From positions 4,650,001 through 4,714,000 of the forward strand of contig NC_015138.1 of the NCBI RefSeq assembly GCF_000176855.2: 64,000 bases of DNA, given 5' to 3'. The DNA comes from Paracidovorax avenae ATCC 19860. Lineage in GTDB: Bacteria; Pseudomonadota; Gammaproteobacteria; Burkholderiales; Burkholderiaceae_C. Within the stretch, counting starts at the first letter, position 1. Each line of letters opens with the position of its first letter. The notes under the pieces are model-generated. The model saw nothing but the letters and a program-made list of their open reading frames with translations. It was not told the DNA's origin and did no database searches. A program made the translations under genes and the position numbers. Below, piece after piece: positions 53,732 through 63,804 of this stretch.

Positions 53732-54346
53732 TCAGTTGCGCGAGGGGTAGATGCCCGTGGTGGCGATGATGAAGTTCAGCGTGATGCCCGGCTGCAGCGT
53801 GCTCACCGTGACGGGAATGCTCACGGGTGCAGCAGGCGTGCTGGAAGCCTGCGCCGTGAGCACGGGCAGGTCCACGTCGAAGGGCTTGAGCGTGGCATCG
53901 GAAGCCGCGGCGGTGTAGATCTTCGTGGGGAAGTTGCCGGCCGTGCCCTTGCCGAGCACGAGGCCGTTGGCCGGTGCATTGGTGTCGGCGGCCGCGCCGG
54001 CATTCGCCGGAATGGCGACGCTCAGCTTGCCATTGCCGGCGGCGGCCACCGCATGGGTATGGGGCGGCAGCTGGCTCGCCGCGAGCGTGACGCTGGCGGT
54101 GGTGGAGGCCGTGGCCGCACCGCTGGTGATGGCCACGTTCGCCGCGTTCTGCGAGCCCACGGGCACCCGGTTGCGCAGGTCCGGCAGCGCGAAGGTGCTC
54201 ACCCCGTTGCCGCCGTAAGCAGTGCCTATCAGCGAGAACAGCGCCGCGTTCTGCTGGATGCTCAGCAAGGTGCCGTCGCAGATCGCCCAGCCGCGCGGAA
54301 TCCACGGCGTGGCCCACAGAATGATCTGTCCAAGGATCGGATCCAT
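53732..54346 (-). CDS. Phage tail collar-domain protein (MdpB-like), copy 3
   Basis: 204 aa, first in the direction of transcription. Opens with DPILGQIILWATPWIPRGWAICDG, has the collar motif YGGNGVSTFALPDLRNRVPVG, an HTHAVAAAGNGK element missing from the other two, and ends LQPGITLNFIIATTGIYPSRN. It is the most divergent of the three. A 165-base gap separates it from copy 2. The 54347-54576 region upstream holds its promoter and an inverted repeat. Confidence 0.85.
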   Translation of the reverse strand: MDPILGQIILWATPWIPRGWAICDGTLLSIQQNAALFSLIGTAYGGNGVSTFALPDLRNRVPVGSQNAANVAITSGAATASTTASVTLAASQLPPHTHAVAAAGNGKLSVAIPANAGAAADTNAPANGLVLGKGTAGNFPTKIYTAAASDATLKPFDVDLPVLTAQASSTPAAPVSIPVTVSTLQPGITLNFIIATTGIYPSRN

Positions 54347-54396
54347 CGTAATTTCCCTCTCATCCGTTCGTCGATTGCTTTGAACCCAGCCTTAGT

Positions 54397-54422
54397 GCGA
54401 GGCATTGTTTTCAATGCATCGC
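54397..54422. promoter_or_regulatory. Inverted repeat upstream of the tail-collar genes
   Basis: Two 11-base arms (GCGAGGCATTG 54397-54407 and CAATGCATCGC 54412-54422) pair with one mismatch around a 4-base T spacer, about 50 bases before the first collar gene and away from ruvB. It could be an operator or an mRNA leader hairpin. Confidence 0.4.
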
Positions 54423-54576
54423 ATAGCGGCTGGTTATCGCAGTAGACACCATGCGCATGGCAAAGCGCACGGGATTTCCCCGAATGACGCCTTGCGGCAA
54501 CACCGTTTCCGGAACGCTTGCGGGAGGGCCGGGGTGGCCCCAGGATGGAAGGCGGAAACCGCTATGCGCGGCCGGC

Positions 54577-55638
<1,062 letters not shown>

Positions 55639-55675
55639 GGGCGCGGGTGCGTGTCGGGGAGGAGGGCCGGGGACG

Positions 55676-57613
55676 TCAGTTCGTCCAGGCGTAGTACGCC
55701 ACGCCTTCGTACTTGAAGACCGGGTAGGTCGCGATCACGAAATCGCGCTCGGCCTGGCTGATCGTGTAGAAATGCGTGCTGGTTTTCGTGTTGAAGAAGC
55801 GGTACATCGCCGTGGAGCCGTTGCCGGCGCCCGTCTGGGCGTACCACACGGGGCCTTCGTACTTGAAGACCGGGTAGTTGGCGATCACGGAATCGCGCTC
55901 GCCGGCATTGATGGTATAGAAGTGGGCACCCGTCGAGGTGTTGAAGAAGCGGAAGACCGCGCTCTGGCCGTCCGTGGCTCCGCCATAGGCATAGAAGCCC
56001 ACGCCCTCGTAGCTGAATGCCGGGTAGGTGGCGATCACGAAATCGCGCTCGCTGGCGCTGGAGGTGTAGAAATGCGCCCCGGTGCTGCCGTTGAAGAAGC
56101 GGTAGATGGCGGTGCGCCCGCTGGTGCTGACGGCGGGCGAGAGCCACTGCTGCAGCGCCGCGCCGTAGGCAATGTCGAATCGGCCGTACACGTCGAGGCC
56201 ATTGCGGGAAGTGCAGGTGATGTTGCCGCCGGAGAGCGTTCCCACCAGTGCGCCGTTCACGAACAGGCCTGAACCGCTGCTGCCGCCTTGCGTCAAGCCC
56301 TGGTTCCAGCTCACGCGGTAGAAGTTGCCCGCGGCACCAGTGCAGGAGAAAGTTCTGCTTCCATCGCTGGGAATGCTGCAGGAGATAAGGGCCGTGACAT
56401 TGCCGAACGAAATCTTCTGCAGGTCGCCCATGGGATGGTGGATGCCTACGGCGGCGCTGCCCAGCGACTGGGTGCCGGCGTTCCACGCGGCGAACACCGC
56501 CCCTGCAGGCGGCGTCTCGTTCAGTCGCACGAACAGCGTGTCGGTGCTGGTGCTGGAATACAGCAGCGTGGCGCCGCCGGTGCGGGTCACGGAACTGGAC
56601 GACAGCGCATTGCTGTTGCAGCTCGGTGAACGGTAGAACCAGTCCGTGCGCAGGCTGGAAGCCGCGGTCTGCGACGAGAAACAGTGGCTGGCCGAGATGA
56701 AATACGGCGTGCCCGTGCCGTCGCGGTCATTGAGCAGCGTTCCGGTGCAGAGATAGGTATTGCCGTCGCCCAGAACGAAGACCATGCGCGCCACGGCATT
56801 GCGCTGGCTGGCATAGGCGTCATAGCAGGTGGAATCGAGCCCGCACGAGGCAGACTCGCCGATCTTGAGTTGCTCGCCTTCGTCCGCCGTCGGCAGGGAG
56901 AGGTTGGTGTAGATATGCGACACCCGCGGGATGGCGATGTCCAGGGCGCTGGCGGGGGTGCCGGGCGGCAGCTCGATCTCGAGCGTGGCCTCGTCGCCGC
57001 CGGTATCGGGCGTCCACCAGGTGCGGCCCGCGTCCGACGTGTCGCCGGCCGCGATGTTGCGGTCGATGGCCTGCAGGACTTCCTGGCCGGAAATCTCGTA
57101 CACCGCGGACTGGCGGTCCTGGCGATAGACACGCAGTTGCGCGCCGCCCGGCAGGGCATGCACCAGCACGCCCAGGCGCAGGCCGTGCGCGTCCTGCGCC
57201 GTGAAGCTGATGGCGGCGGCGAGGCCGCCGGCCGCGGTGGGCGTCCAATGCAGTTGCCCTGCCAGCGCGGCGGGCGTGGCCGTGGCCTCCACGGAGCGCG
57301 CGGCGCCGATCTGGCGCGGGCCGACGGCGGCTGCGGCCGCCTCGGCGCGCGACTCCAGCAGGGCGCCCAGCGAGACCCGCGCGGGCGCCAGCGCGGGCCG
57401 CGCGGCCAGGTCCTTGACCCGCACGACATCCTGCGCGGCCGTGGCGGGCTGCTCGCGCGACTCCACGCTCAGCACCACCGCCCTGGGCTGGGCCGTGGCG
57501 GAGGCGGAAGAACCCGCCTCGGCACCGCTGCCGCCACCGCCCCCGCAAGCCGCCAGGAGCGCGGCAGCCCCCAGCACCATCACCGCTCGAACACTTCGCA
57601 GCCTGAAATCCAT
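55676..57613 (-). CDS. Trypsin-like serine protease lipoprotein with C-terminal DUF5648 repeats
   Basis: 645 aa. The signal ends with the lipobox LAACGGGGG, so it is a lipoprotein. An N-terminal beta-rich domain (about 80-260) precedes a trypsin-fold domain: His in [10 protein letters not shown], Asp in [11 protein letters not shown], Ser in [11 protein letters not shown], resembling lysyl endopeptidase-type proteases. Three repeats of about 47 residues end the protein, each with YRFFNxxTxxHFYT, ERDxVIAxYPxFxYEG, as in DUF5648. The repeats probably bind a surface or polymer. It lies between ruvB and a shorter paralogue. Confidence 0.85.
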   Translation of the reverse strand: MDFRLRSVRAVMVLGAAALLAACGGGGGSGAEAGSSASATAQPRAVVLSVESREQPATAAQDVVRVKDLAARPALAPARVSLGALLESRAEAAAAAVGPRQIGAARSVEATATPAALAGQLHWTPTAAGGLAAAISFTAQDAHGLRLGVLVHALPGGAQLRVYRQDRQSAVYEISGQEVLQAIDRNIAAGDTSDAGRTWWTPDTGGDEATLEIELPPGTPASALDIAIPRVSHIYTNLSLPTADEGEQLKIGESASCGLDSTCYDAYASQRNAVARMVFVLGDGNTYLCTGTLLNDRDGTGTPYFISASHCFSSQTAASSLRTDWFYRSPSCNSNALSSSSVTRTGGATLLYSSTSTDTLFVRLNETPPAGAVFAAWNAGTQSLGSAAVGIHHPMGDLQKISFGNVTALISCSIPSDGSRTFSCTGAAGNFYRVSWNQGLTQGGSSGSGLFVNGALVGTLSGGNITCTSRNGLDVYGRFDIAYGAALQQWLSPAVSTSGRTAIYRFFNGSTGAHFYTSSASERDFVIATYPAFSYEGVGFYAYGGATDGQSAVFRFFNTSTGAHFYTINAGERDSVIANYPVFKYEGPVWYAQTGAGNGSTAMYRFFNTKTSTHFYTISQAERDFVIATYPVFKYEGVAYYAWTN

Positions 57614-57778
57614 GGCCTCTGCTCCTGTTGTGGCTGCGGCGGGCACCGCGCCCGCCGCCTGCCCGTCAATGTGCCACGGCCGCGTCGCCCTGGGCGAGCG
57701 CGGCCGCGGCAAAACGATCCTGCCCGGCCGTTCCGTTGCGGGCGGCACACGCCGGCCCGGCCGGCGGCCGGGCGCGCA

Positions 57779-59383
57779 TCACCCCTGCGCCACGGAGGCG
57801 GCCTCCTGCGGAGCCGCCGGCGTGCCATGGCCGCTGTGGCCGTGGTGGGGAAGCACGCGTGGCTGGTGGCCGCGGTGGCGGGCGGGGGTCGCCGGGGACA
57901 GCCATTCCTTGAGCGCCGCCTGGTAGGCATGGTCGAAGCGGCCGTACACCCGCACCCCGTCCACCGAGCATTGCCCGTCGCCCGAGAAGCCGTAGAGCGT
58001 GCCGATCACCCGGCCGCCCTGGAACAGCGCCGAGCCGCTGCTGCCGCGCTCCATCGTGCCGCGGTCGAGGCTGACATCGTAGTAGTTCGCCGTGTCACCC
58101 GTCGCGGAGTCGCAGGTCAGGCTCTCGAGGTCGCCGGAGCAGGCAAGCGTGCCCATGATGCTGCCGAAGCTGATCCTCTGCAGGTCGCCGCGCGGATGGT
58201 GGATGCCGACGATCGCCGAAGACTCGGCCTGCGGGCCCGCATCCCACGCCGCGAACACGGCGCCGGGCGGCGGCGCGTCGTTGAGGCGCAGGAAGGCCGT
58301 ATCGGTGTCGGCGCCCGAGTAGAGCAGCACGGCACCGCCCGTGCGCGTCGCCGCGCCCGGCGATAGCGTACGGTTGTTGCAGGACGAAGACCGGAAGAAC
58401 CAGTCGGTCTGCAGCGTGGACGCCACCGTCTGGGACGGGATGCAGTGGTTGGCGGTGAGGAAGTAAGGCGTGCGCGTGCCGTCGCGGTCGTTGAGCAGCG
58501 TGCCGGTGCAGAAATGCGCCCCCGTGGAGTCCACGAAGACCATGCGCGCCACCGCGTTGCGCTGCTGCGCATAGTCGTCGTAGCAGGTGGAGTCCAGGTT
58601 GCAGGCCACGGCGTCGCCGACGTTCTTGGTGACCAGCGCATCCTCGCTGCCGGAAGACAGCGAAAGGTCTTCCTGGATGTGCACCAGTGACGGAATGGCG
58701 ATGTCGAGCGCATCGGCAGGTGTGCCGGCCGGCAGGTCGATCTCCAGCGTCGCCTCGCTGCCGCCGGTATCGGGCGTCCACCAGGTTTTCGCCGCATCCG
58801 ACGTGTCGCCGGCAGCCGCGTTGCGGGCCAGGATCTGCAGGACGTCGCCGCCCCGTGTCTCATAGGCGGCATCCGGCCGGTCCTGCCGGTACACGCGCAG
58901 CCGCGCCGATTCGGGCAGCCGGCGCACCAGCACGCCCAGGCGCACGCCATAGGCATCCTCGGCCGTGAAGCTGATGGCGGCCCGCAGGCCGCCGTCCGCC
59001 GCCGGCGTCCATTGCAGGCGGCCGGCCAGTCCGGCGGCCGAGGCCGTACCGGGCACGGTGCGCAGGGTGCCCACCTTGCGCGGGCCGCCGTGCCCCCCCG
59101 TTTCCTCCGCCCGGGTGGACTGCAATGCCGCCAGCGCCACCCGCACAGGTTGCGGCCCGGCCCCGGAGCGTGCTGCGGTGCGCGACGGCACGGCCGCATC
59201 CGCGGGCTGGACCGCAGATTCCACCCGCAGCACGGTCTCGCCGGACGAGGAGGCCGTGGCGGTCGAGCCGCCCCCGCCACCGCATCCTGCGATGAGCAAT
59301 GCTGCCGCGATGCCGGCGAGCACGCCGCCCCGGCGCGCGATCTTCCATTCGGAAGCCCTTTGATTTTTCATGTTGTGGTTCAC
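57779..59383 (-). CDS. Trypsin-like serine protease lipoprotein, shorter paralogue
   Basis: 534 aa from a GTG; an ATG 12 bases later is possible. Lipobox LLIAGCGGGGG. The beta-rich N-terminal domain and the trypsin-like domain closely follow the neighbour: QLRxxWTP and TAxDAxGxRLGVLV segments, His in FLTANHCIPS, Asp in DTDTAFLRLND, Ser in MERGSSGSALF. The DUF5648 repeats are missing; the C-terminus instead is a His/Pro-rich tail (RHRGHQPRVLPHHGHSGHG). Clearly a tandem duplicate of the previous gene. It is 54 bases from the end of ruvA in the same direction. Confidence 0.85.
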   Translation of the reverse strand: MNHNMKNQRASEWKIARRGGVLAGIAAALLIAGCGGGGGSTATASSSGETVLRVESAVQPADAAVPSRTAARSGAGPQPVRVALAALQSTRAEETGGHGGPRKVGTLRTVPGTASAAGLAGRLQWTPAADGGLRAAISFTAEDAYGVRLGVLVRRLPESARLRVYRQDRPDAAYETRGGDVLQILARNAAAGDTSDAAKTWWTPDTGGSEATLEIDLPAGTPADALDIAIPSLVHIQEDLSLSSGSEDALVTKNVGDAVACNLDSTCYDDYAQQRNAVARMVFVDSTGAHFCTGTLLNDRDGTRTPYFLTANHCIPSQTVASTLQTDWFFRSSSCNNRTLSPGAATRTGGAVLLYSGADTDTAFLRLNDAPPPGAVFAAWDAGPQAESSAIVGIHHPRGDLQRISFGSIMGTLACSGDLESLTCDSATGDTANYYDVSLDRGTMERGSSGSALFQGGRVIGTLYGFSGDGQCSVDGVRVYGRFDHAYQAALKEWLSPATPARHRGHQPRVLPHHGHSGHGTPAAPQEAASVAQG

Positions 59384-59437
59384 TTTTTCTCGCCCCTCCC
59401 CCAGCGTCCGGCACTGGCATGCCGGGACGGGCCAACT

Positions 59438-60010
59438 TCACTTCGCCAGTGCCTTGAGCGCCAATTTGATGCCCTCGCTGACCCCCACGTCCTTCGGCAA
59501 TGCCTTGAGCGCGGAGGCGCCTTCCCTATCGTTGTATCCCAGCGCCAGCAGGGCCTGCAGGATATCGGCCTGCGCGTCGTTCGCGGCCTCGGGGCGGGCG
59601 CCGATGTCCACGCCCAGCTTGCCCTTGAGCTCCAGCAGCAGGCGCTCGGCAGTCTTCTTGCCGATGCCGGGCACCTTCACGAGGCGTCCGGCCTCCTGCA
59701 GCGACACGGCCTGGGCCAGGTCGTCCACGCCCATGCCGGAGAGGATGGACAGCGCCGTGCGCGGCCCCACGCCGGAGATCTTGATGAGTTCGCGGAACGC
59801 CTGCCGCTCCGGGGCGCTGCCGAAGCCATAGAGCAACTGCGCGTCCTCGCGTACGATGAACTGCGTGAGCAACTGCACGCGCTCGCCCACGGCGGGCAGG
59901 TTGTAGAAGGTGCTCATCGGCACCTGCACTTCATAGCCCACGCCATGGCAGTCCACCAGCACCTCGGGCGGGTTTTTCTCCAGCAGCGTGCCGGTGAGTT
60001 TGCCTATCAT
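59438..60010 (-). CDS. ruvA: Holliday junction DNA-binding protein RuvA
   Basis: 190 aa. Binds four-way junctions and loads RuvB. Domain I opens [28 protein letters not shown]. Domain II has two helix-hairpin-helix motifs, [16 protein letters not shown] and [16 protein letters not shown]. Domain III is the C-terminal RuvB-contact helix bundle [22 protein letters not shown]. It is first in the ruvA-protease-protease-ruvB string and divergent from phoH with 48 bases between starts. Confidence 0.95.
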   Translation of the reverse strand: MIGKLTGTLLEKNPPEVLVDCHGVGYEVQVPMSTFYNLPAVGERVQLLTQFIVREDAQLLYGFGSAPERQAFRELIKISGVGPRTALSILSGMGVDDLAQAVSLQEAGRLVKVPGIGKKTAERLLLELKGKLGVDIGARPEAANDAQADILQALLALGYNDREGASALKALPKDVGVSEGIKLALKALAK

Positions 60011-60058
60011 CTTCGTCCTGTCTTTTTGTCCTGCTGACGTCCAACCGGAATTATCCGC

Positions 60059-61009
60059 GTGATCCTGCGCCACACATTCACTCCCCACAACAACACCCGG
60101 CTCACGCACCTGTGCGGCCCGGCCGATGCCCACCTGCGCACCATCGAGGCAGCGCTGTCCGTCGGCATCGCGCACCGCCACGAGCAGTTCAAGGTGGACG
60201 GTCCCAAGGCCCGGGCCACCCAGGCGATGGAGTTGCTGCAGGCGATCTACGAGATCGCCGACCGGCCCGTCACCGAAGAGCAGGTGCAGCTCATGCTGGC
60301 CGGCGACGGCGCCATGCGGGAGGCAGCCGACGGGGCCGTGGTGCTCAACACGCGCCGCGCCGACCTGCGCGCGCGCACGCCCACCCAGAGCGTGTACCTG
60401 GACAACATCGCCAGCCACGACATCACCTTCGGCATCGGTCCGGCGGGCACCGGCAAGACCTACCTGGCCGTGGCATGCGCCGTCGATGCGCTGGAGCGCA
60501 GCGCGGTGCAGCGCATCGTGCTCACCCGCCCGGCCGTGGAGGCGGGCGAGCGCCTGGGCTTCCTGCCCGGCGACCTGACCCAGAAGGTGGACCCCTACCT
60601 GCGCCCGCTCTACGACGCGCTCTACGACCTGATGGGCTACGACAAGGTGCAGAAGGCCTTCGAGCGCAATGCGCTGGAGATCGCGCCGCTGGCGTTCATG
60701 CGCGGGCGCACGCTCAACAACGCCTTCGTCATCCTCGACGAGGCGCAGAACACCACGCCCGAGCAGATGAAGATGTTCCTCACGCGCATCGGCTTCGGAG
60801 CCCGGGCCGTGGTGACGGGCGACGTGAGCCAGATCGACCTGCCCAAGGGCGCGATGAGCGGCCTGATCGACGCCGAGCGCGTGCTCAAGCGCGTCAAGGG
60901 CATCGCCGTGACGCGCTTCACGACCGCGGACGTGGTGCGGCACCCGCTGGTGGCGCGCATCGTGGATGCCTACGATGCACAGCGCAGCAGCCGCTCCGGC
61001 GCGGCATGA
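60059..61009 (+). CDS. phoH: PhoH-family ATPase
   Basis: 316 aa from a GTG. P-loop NTPase of the PhoH/PhoL (YbeZ) type: Walker [17 protein letters not shown] near residue 125, [17 protein letters not shown], the [19 protein letters not shown]alker B, and the sensor [12 protein letters not shown]. Members work with YbeY in RNA and ribosome metabolism, and the genes are usually adjacent. Here ybeY lies 2.8 kb downstream in the same direction, interrupted by the repeat element and the DUF6402-like gene set. Confidence 0.93.
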   Translation: MILRHTFTPHNNTRLTHLCGPADAHLRTIEAALSVGIAHRHEQFKVDGPKARATQAMELLQAIYEIADRPVTEEQVQLMLAGDGAMREAADGAVVLNTRRADLRARTPTQSVYLDNIASHDITFGIGPAGTGKTYLAVACAVDALERSAVQRIVLTRPAVEAGERLGFLPGDLTQKVDPYLRPLYDALYDLMGYDKVQKAFERNALEIAPLAFMRGRTLNNAFVILDEAQNTTPEQMKMFLTRIGFGARAVVTGDVSQIDLPKGAMSGLIDAERVLKRVKGIAVTRFTTADVVRHPLVARIVDAYDAQRSSRSGAA

Positions 61010-61030
61010 CCGGCGGATCGCTACAGATAA

Positions 61031-61128
61031 AAGAGCGTCCAACGAAACCCTTCCGGCGCCGTTGCCGCATCTTGTCATTCAGGCGTGGACTGCCTGCGAT
61101 GCAGCGCCTCGCCAGAACCGCGGCGATG
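61031..61128. repeat. Truncated copy of the palindromic repeat element
   Basis: Follows the 40360 element from AAGAGCG through GTTGCCGCATCTTGTC, CTGCCTGCGATGC and GCCAGAACCGC, but the right 19-base arm is missing and the left arm is diverged. It begins shortly after phoH and ends next to a DUF6402 3' remnant. It may have been cut by the recombination that built the array to its right. Confidence 0.8.
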
Positions 61129-61139
61129 AGACCGCTTCC

Positions 61140-61184
61140 TCACCACTCCAGCGCGATCGGAAACGGAAGGCGCACGCAGTGCAC
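61140..61184 (-). pseudogene. Orphan 3' remnant of the DUF6402-like gene
   Basis: On the minus strand these 45 bases read VHCVRLPFPIALEW then stop, against VHRVRLAFPITLEW-stop at the end of the intact gene (62551-63441). No start or upstream part is present, and no small gene follows it. It is the last trace of a lost array unit. Confidence 0.8.
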
Positions 61185-61204
61185 TTGGCGCCTATCGGGG
61201 ACGG

Positions 61205-61618
61205 TCATGCCGGAGGCTCCGTATTGGGGCAACCCGGTATCTGCGCCGCCTCCGTGCATTCCTGCGGTATGTTCTCGAAGACAACCTCCTTGCCCACATA
61301 GACTTTGTTGGCTTGCACGGGCGGGTCGAGCTGCCAGCGGATCTCACGGCCGGCCGCCAGATCGACCACCTGGCTTTCCCTCAGCCGCTCCCCGGGATCG
61401 ATCCGGTAGAGGCGGACGACGGACGGAGCCTTCTGGTCGCGGTGCACGATGCGCTGCCATGGCGATGCGTGGTAGATCTCCAGCCGATACACATGGTGGG
61501 GGCTGTTGTAGCTGTTGAACAGTGTCGGCGTGGTGATATACCAGCCCAGCGCCACGCAGGCATCCAGCGCCAGACACCAGACAATGCAGGACACGTTCTT
61601 GAGTCGGGGCAGTTTCAT
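61205..61618 (-). CDS. Small membrane-anchored protein, array copy 1 (immunity-like)
   Basis: 137 aa. The N-terminal hydrophobic segment (CIVWCLALDACVALGWYIT) predicts a signal anchor. Then YRLEIYHASPWQRIVHRDQ, VRLYRIDPGERLRESQVVDL and IRWQLDPPVQ, ending with a Cys pair in PQECTEAAQIPGCP. It aligns over its full length with the copy at 62141-62551. It lies downstream of the DUF6402-like gene with two sister copies, a layout common to immunity genes of polymorphic toxins. No known family recognised; a role in immunity is inferred only. Confidence 0.65.
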   Translation of the reverse strand: MKLPRLKNVSCIVWCLALDACVALGWYITTPTLFNSYNSPHHVYRLEIYHASPWQRIVHRDQKAPSVVRLYRIDPGERLRESQVVDLAAGREIRWQLDPPVQANKVYVGKEVVFENIPQECTEAAQIPGCPNTEPPA

Positions 61619-61673
61619 CGGCACTCCATCGGAATAGGAAGAGGAAGGCGCGCAGGGCGCTTTGCGTAAGCGG

Positions 61674-62085
61674 TCATTCCGAAGGCTGGGTGCGGGGGCA
61701 ACTCGGTATCCGCGCCGCCTCCGTGCATTCCGGTGGGATATTTTCAAACGCGACACTCCCACCCACATAAACTGTGTTGGACTGCACGGGCGGGTCGAGT
61801 TGCCATTGGATCCCGCTGCCGTTCATAAGATCGACCACCTTGCTTTCGCCCAGCAGTTCCCTGGGTTCCACGCGGTACAGGCGGACGATGGCCGGATCCT
61901 CTTGGTCGTAATGCATGATGCGCTGCCACGGCGATGCATCGTAAATTTACAGCCGATATACATAGTGGGGGCTGTTGTAGCTGTTGAAAAGCGTCGGCCG
62001 GGTCGCATACCAGCCCAGCGCCACGCAGGCATGCAGCGCCAGGCCAGACGATGCAGGGCACGTTCTTGAGTAGGGACAGTTTCAT
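61674..62085 (-). pseudogene. Broken array copy 2 of the small membrane-anchored gene
   Basis: Its start (MKLSLLKNVPCIVW) and end (ECTEAARIPSCPRTQPSE) match copies 1 and 3, but two lesions break it. A 2-base deletion near 62046, seen against both sister copies, shifts the frame after CIVW. Further on, the codons for L-E-I have become CTG-TAA-ATT, placing a stop near 61946. Only an 80-residue C-terminal frame remains open. Both faults are visible directly by comparing the three copies. Confidence 0.85.
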
Positions 62086-62140
62086 CACCACTCCAGCGGG
62101 ATCGGGAACGCAAGGCGCGCAGGGCGCTTTGCGTAAGCGG

Positions 62141-62551
62141 TCATTCCGAAGGCTGGGTGCGGGGGCAACTCGGTATCCGCGCCGCCTCCGTGCATTCCGG
62201 CGGGATGTTTTCAAACATGACGCTCCCGGCATAGACTGTGTTGAATTGCACGGGCGGATCAAGATGCCAACTGATGTCACCGCCGCCGATGAGATCGACC
62301 ACCTCGCTTTCTCCCAGCAGTTCTTTGGGCTCGACCCGGTACAGGCGGAAGATGGCGGGGTACTTTTGGTCGTAATGCACGATGCGCTGCCACAGCGATG
62401 CGTGGTAAGTCTCCAGCCGATACACATCGTGGGGGCTGTTGTCGATGGTAAAAAGCGTCGGCCGGGTCGCATACCAGCCCAGCGCCACGCAGGCATGCAG
62501 CGCCAGGCACCAGACGATGCAGGGCACGTTCTTGAGTCGGGACAGTTTCAT
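62141..62551 (-). CDS. Small membrane-anchored protein, array copy 3 (immunity-like)
   Basis: 136 aa. Same plan as copy 1: signal anchor CIVWCLALHACVALGWYAT, then YRLETYHASLWQRIVHYDQ, FRLYRVEPKELLGESEVVDL, WHLDPPVQ and the Cys pair PPECTEAARIPSCP. The start codon overlaps the stop of the DUF6402-like gene (TGATG), so the two are made together. This tight pair plus duplicate downstream copies is the basis for calling it immunity-like; no experimental analogue is known to me. Confidence 0.7.
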   Translation of the reverse strand: MKLSRLKNVPCIVWCLALHACVALGWYATRPTLFTIDNSPHDVYRLETYHASLWQRIVHYDQKYPAIFRLYRVEPKELLGESEVVDLIGGGDISWHLDPPVQFNTVYAGSVMFENIPPECTEAARIPSCPRTQPSE

Positions 62552-63441
62552 CACCACTCCAGCGTAATCGGGAACGCAAGGCGCACGCGGTGCACATCGG
62601 AGACGACCATGAAATCCCCGCCCCGGCCATGCAGGGCGCGCCATTGCCGGAAATGCCGGTTCTGCACCAGATAGCTCTGGCGGCTCGCGTCGTCGGCATC
62701 GGCGTATATCCACTGATCGTCGAGGGGAATGTCCACTACGGACCGGGGGGAACGCTTCACGCCGAGAGGCCCCCAGAAGCCCAGCGGCTGCGACAGGAAG
62801 GAATCGTCGTTGAAGTCATAGGAGTCGCGCAGGTAGAAGGCCAACTCGTCGATCGCGATGGATACCTTGCCCGATCCCCTGGGCCCTGCGGGCGTCACCA
62901 GGCCCGACACCGCGATCTTGAGCGTCGCCTCGCCCATGGCCCCATAGAAGTCGTCCAGGGGATCGCCGAATCGGCCTACGTTCAGGAAATTCACCTGGCA
63001 GGTGTCGTCCAGGATCTTGGCCGACTGGTTCAGATCGCCGAAACGCCAGGGCCGGATTTGTCCTCCCGTCTGCTGTTCAACACGCTTCTTTAGCTCCACC
63101 ATTCCCGCTGGGCTGTTCCAGCGTGCCTGCAATTGGGACACGGCGGCTTGCACACGGGAGAAGCCCAAGGCCCAGTCCATGGTAACCACGTTTTCTTCCA
63201 GTTGCGAGGCGGGCAACTGGTGTAGCTTGTTTGGCGACTTGCTGATTTTGATCGGCAGGCTGATCGCAAACCCCACGCCCCTGAACCACCGCTCCATCAG
63301 CGCCGCCGCCACCGGCCACCCCAGGCGCGAGCGCATCACGCCCGGAATCTCATCGAGCCGGAAGCGCCGAACCCTGGGCGGCAGTTTCTTTTCGAGTTCC
63401 GCGCGAAGCTCCTCTCTATCGACCTGAACAATAGGATCCAT
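62551..63441 (-). CDS. DUF6402-like protein
   Basis: 296 aa from ATG 63441 (a GTG one codon earlier is possible). No signal peptide. The C-terminal half has LAFYLRDSYDFNDDSFLSQPLGFWGPLGV, WIYADADDASRQSYLVQNRHFRQW and a final VHRVRLAFPITLEW. This layout reminds me of DUF6402 proteins found near type VI secretion and polymorphic-toxin loci; the assignment is from memory. The N-terminal part is basic and helical (RLDEIPGVMRSRLGWPVAAALMERWF). It overlaps the next small gene, and its 3' end has been copied several times downstream. Confidence 0.65.
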   Translation of the reverse strand: MDPIVQVDREELRAELEKKLPPRVRRFRLDEIPGVMRSRLGWPVAAALMERWFRGVGFAISLPIKISKSPNKLHQLPASQLEENVVTMDWALGFSRVQAAVSQLQARWNSPAGMVELKKRVEQQTGGQIRPWRFGDLNQSAKILDDTCQVNFLNVGRFGDPLDDFYGAMGEATLKIAVSGLVTPAGPRGSGKVSIAIDELAFYLRDSYDFNDDSFLSQPLGFWGPLGVKRSPRSVVDIPLDDQWIYADADDASRQSYLVQNRHFRQWRALHGRGGDFMVVSDVHRVRLAFPITLEW

Positions 63442-63804
63442 CACCCTTCCCTCTCCTCGTTTTCGGGGCCGGATTCTCCGGGCAAAAGCGCCCGGGATCG
63501 GAGGGATGGAGCGGCGGCGTGGTGACGGCGTGTAACGGTGCCGGGCAGCCGCGCCGATGGGTGGGATCGGCCATGCCGAGAATCGCTTCTTTCTTCATAG
63601 CAAACTATCGATATTTTTCAGCGGCACGGGGGCAAAATGGCTGGACGCGCTTGGGCACACCCGCGACAGCCGGGGGGACAGCCGGCGCACTCCGCCGCGC
63701 AGCCTGCGATGCAGCACCTCGCCAGCACCGCTGCGCCGAGTTCCGTCGGCGGCTTTCGCATCAAATAGCGAACCATTCAACCCATACGACGACGCTAGGC
63801 TCCC
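63442..63804. other. Intergenic gap between the DUF6402-like gene and ybeY
   Basis: 363 bases with no convincing gene. An AT-rich patch at about 63590-63620 (ATAGCAAACTATCGATATTT) is the best candidate for promoter sequence. A degenerate fragment of the palindromic repeat follows at 63696-63740. The divergent promoters of the DUF6402-like gene and ybeY should lie here. Confidence 0.5.
63696..63740. repeat. Degenerate fragment of the palindromic repeat element
   Basis: Matches the right-central part of the 40360 element (CCTGCGATGC, then CACCTCGCCAGCACCGCTGCGC) with several changes and no arms. With the copy at 61031 it brackets the DUF6402-like array. Confidence 0.6.

Noticed and set aside
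52286..54346. Prophage remnant
   Set aside because: No integrase, terminase, capsid, tail or lysis genes around the three collar proteins, and base composition matches the chromosome.
52286..54346. CRISPR-like tandem repeats
   Set aside because: The repetition is at the gene level (three paralogues of about 204 codons), with no short direct repeats and spacers.
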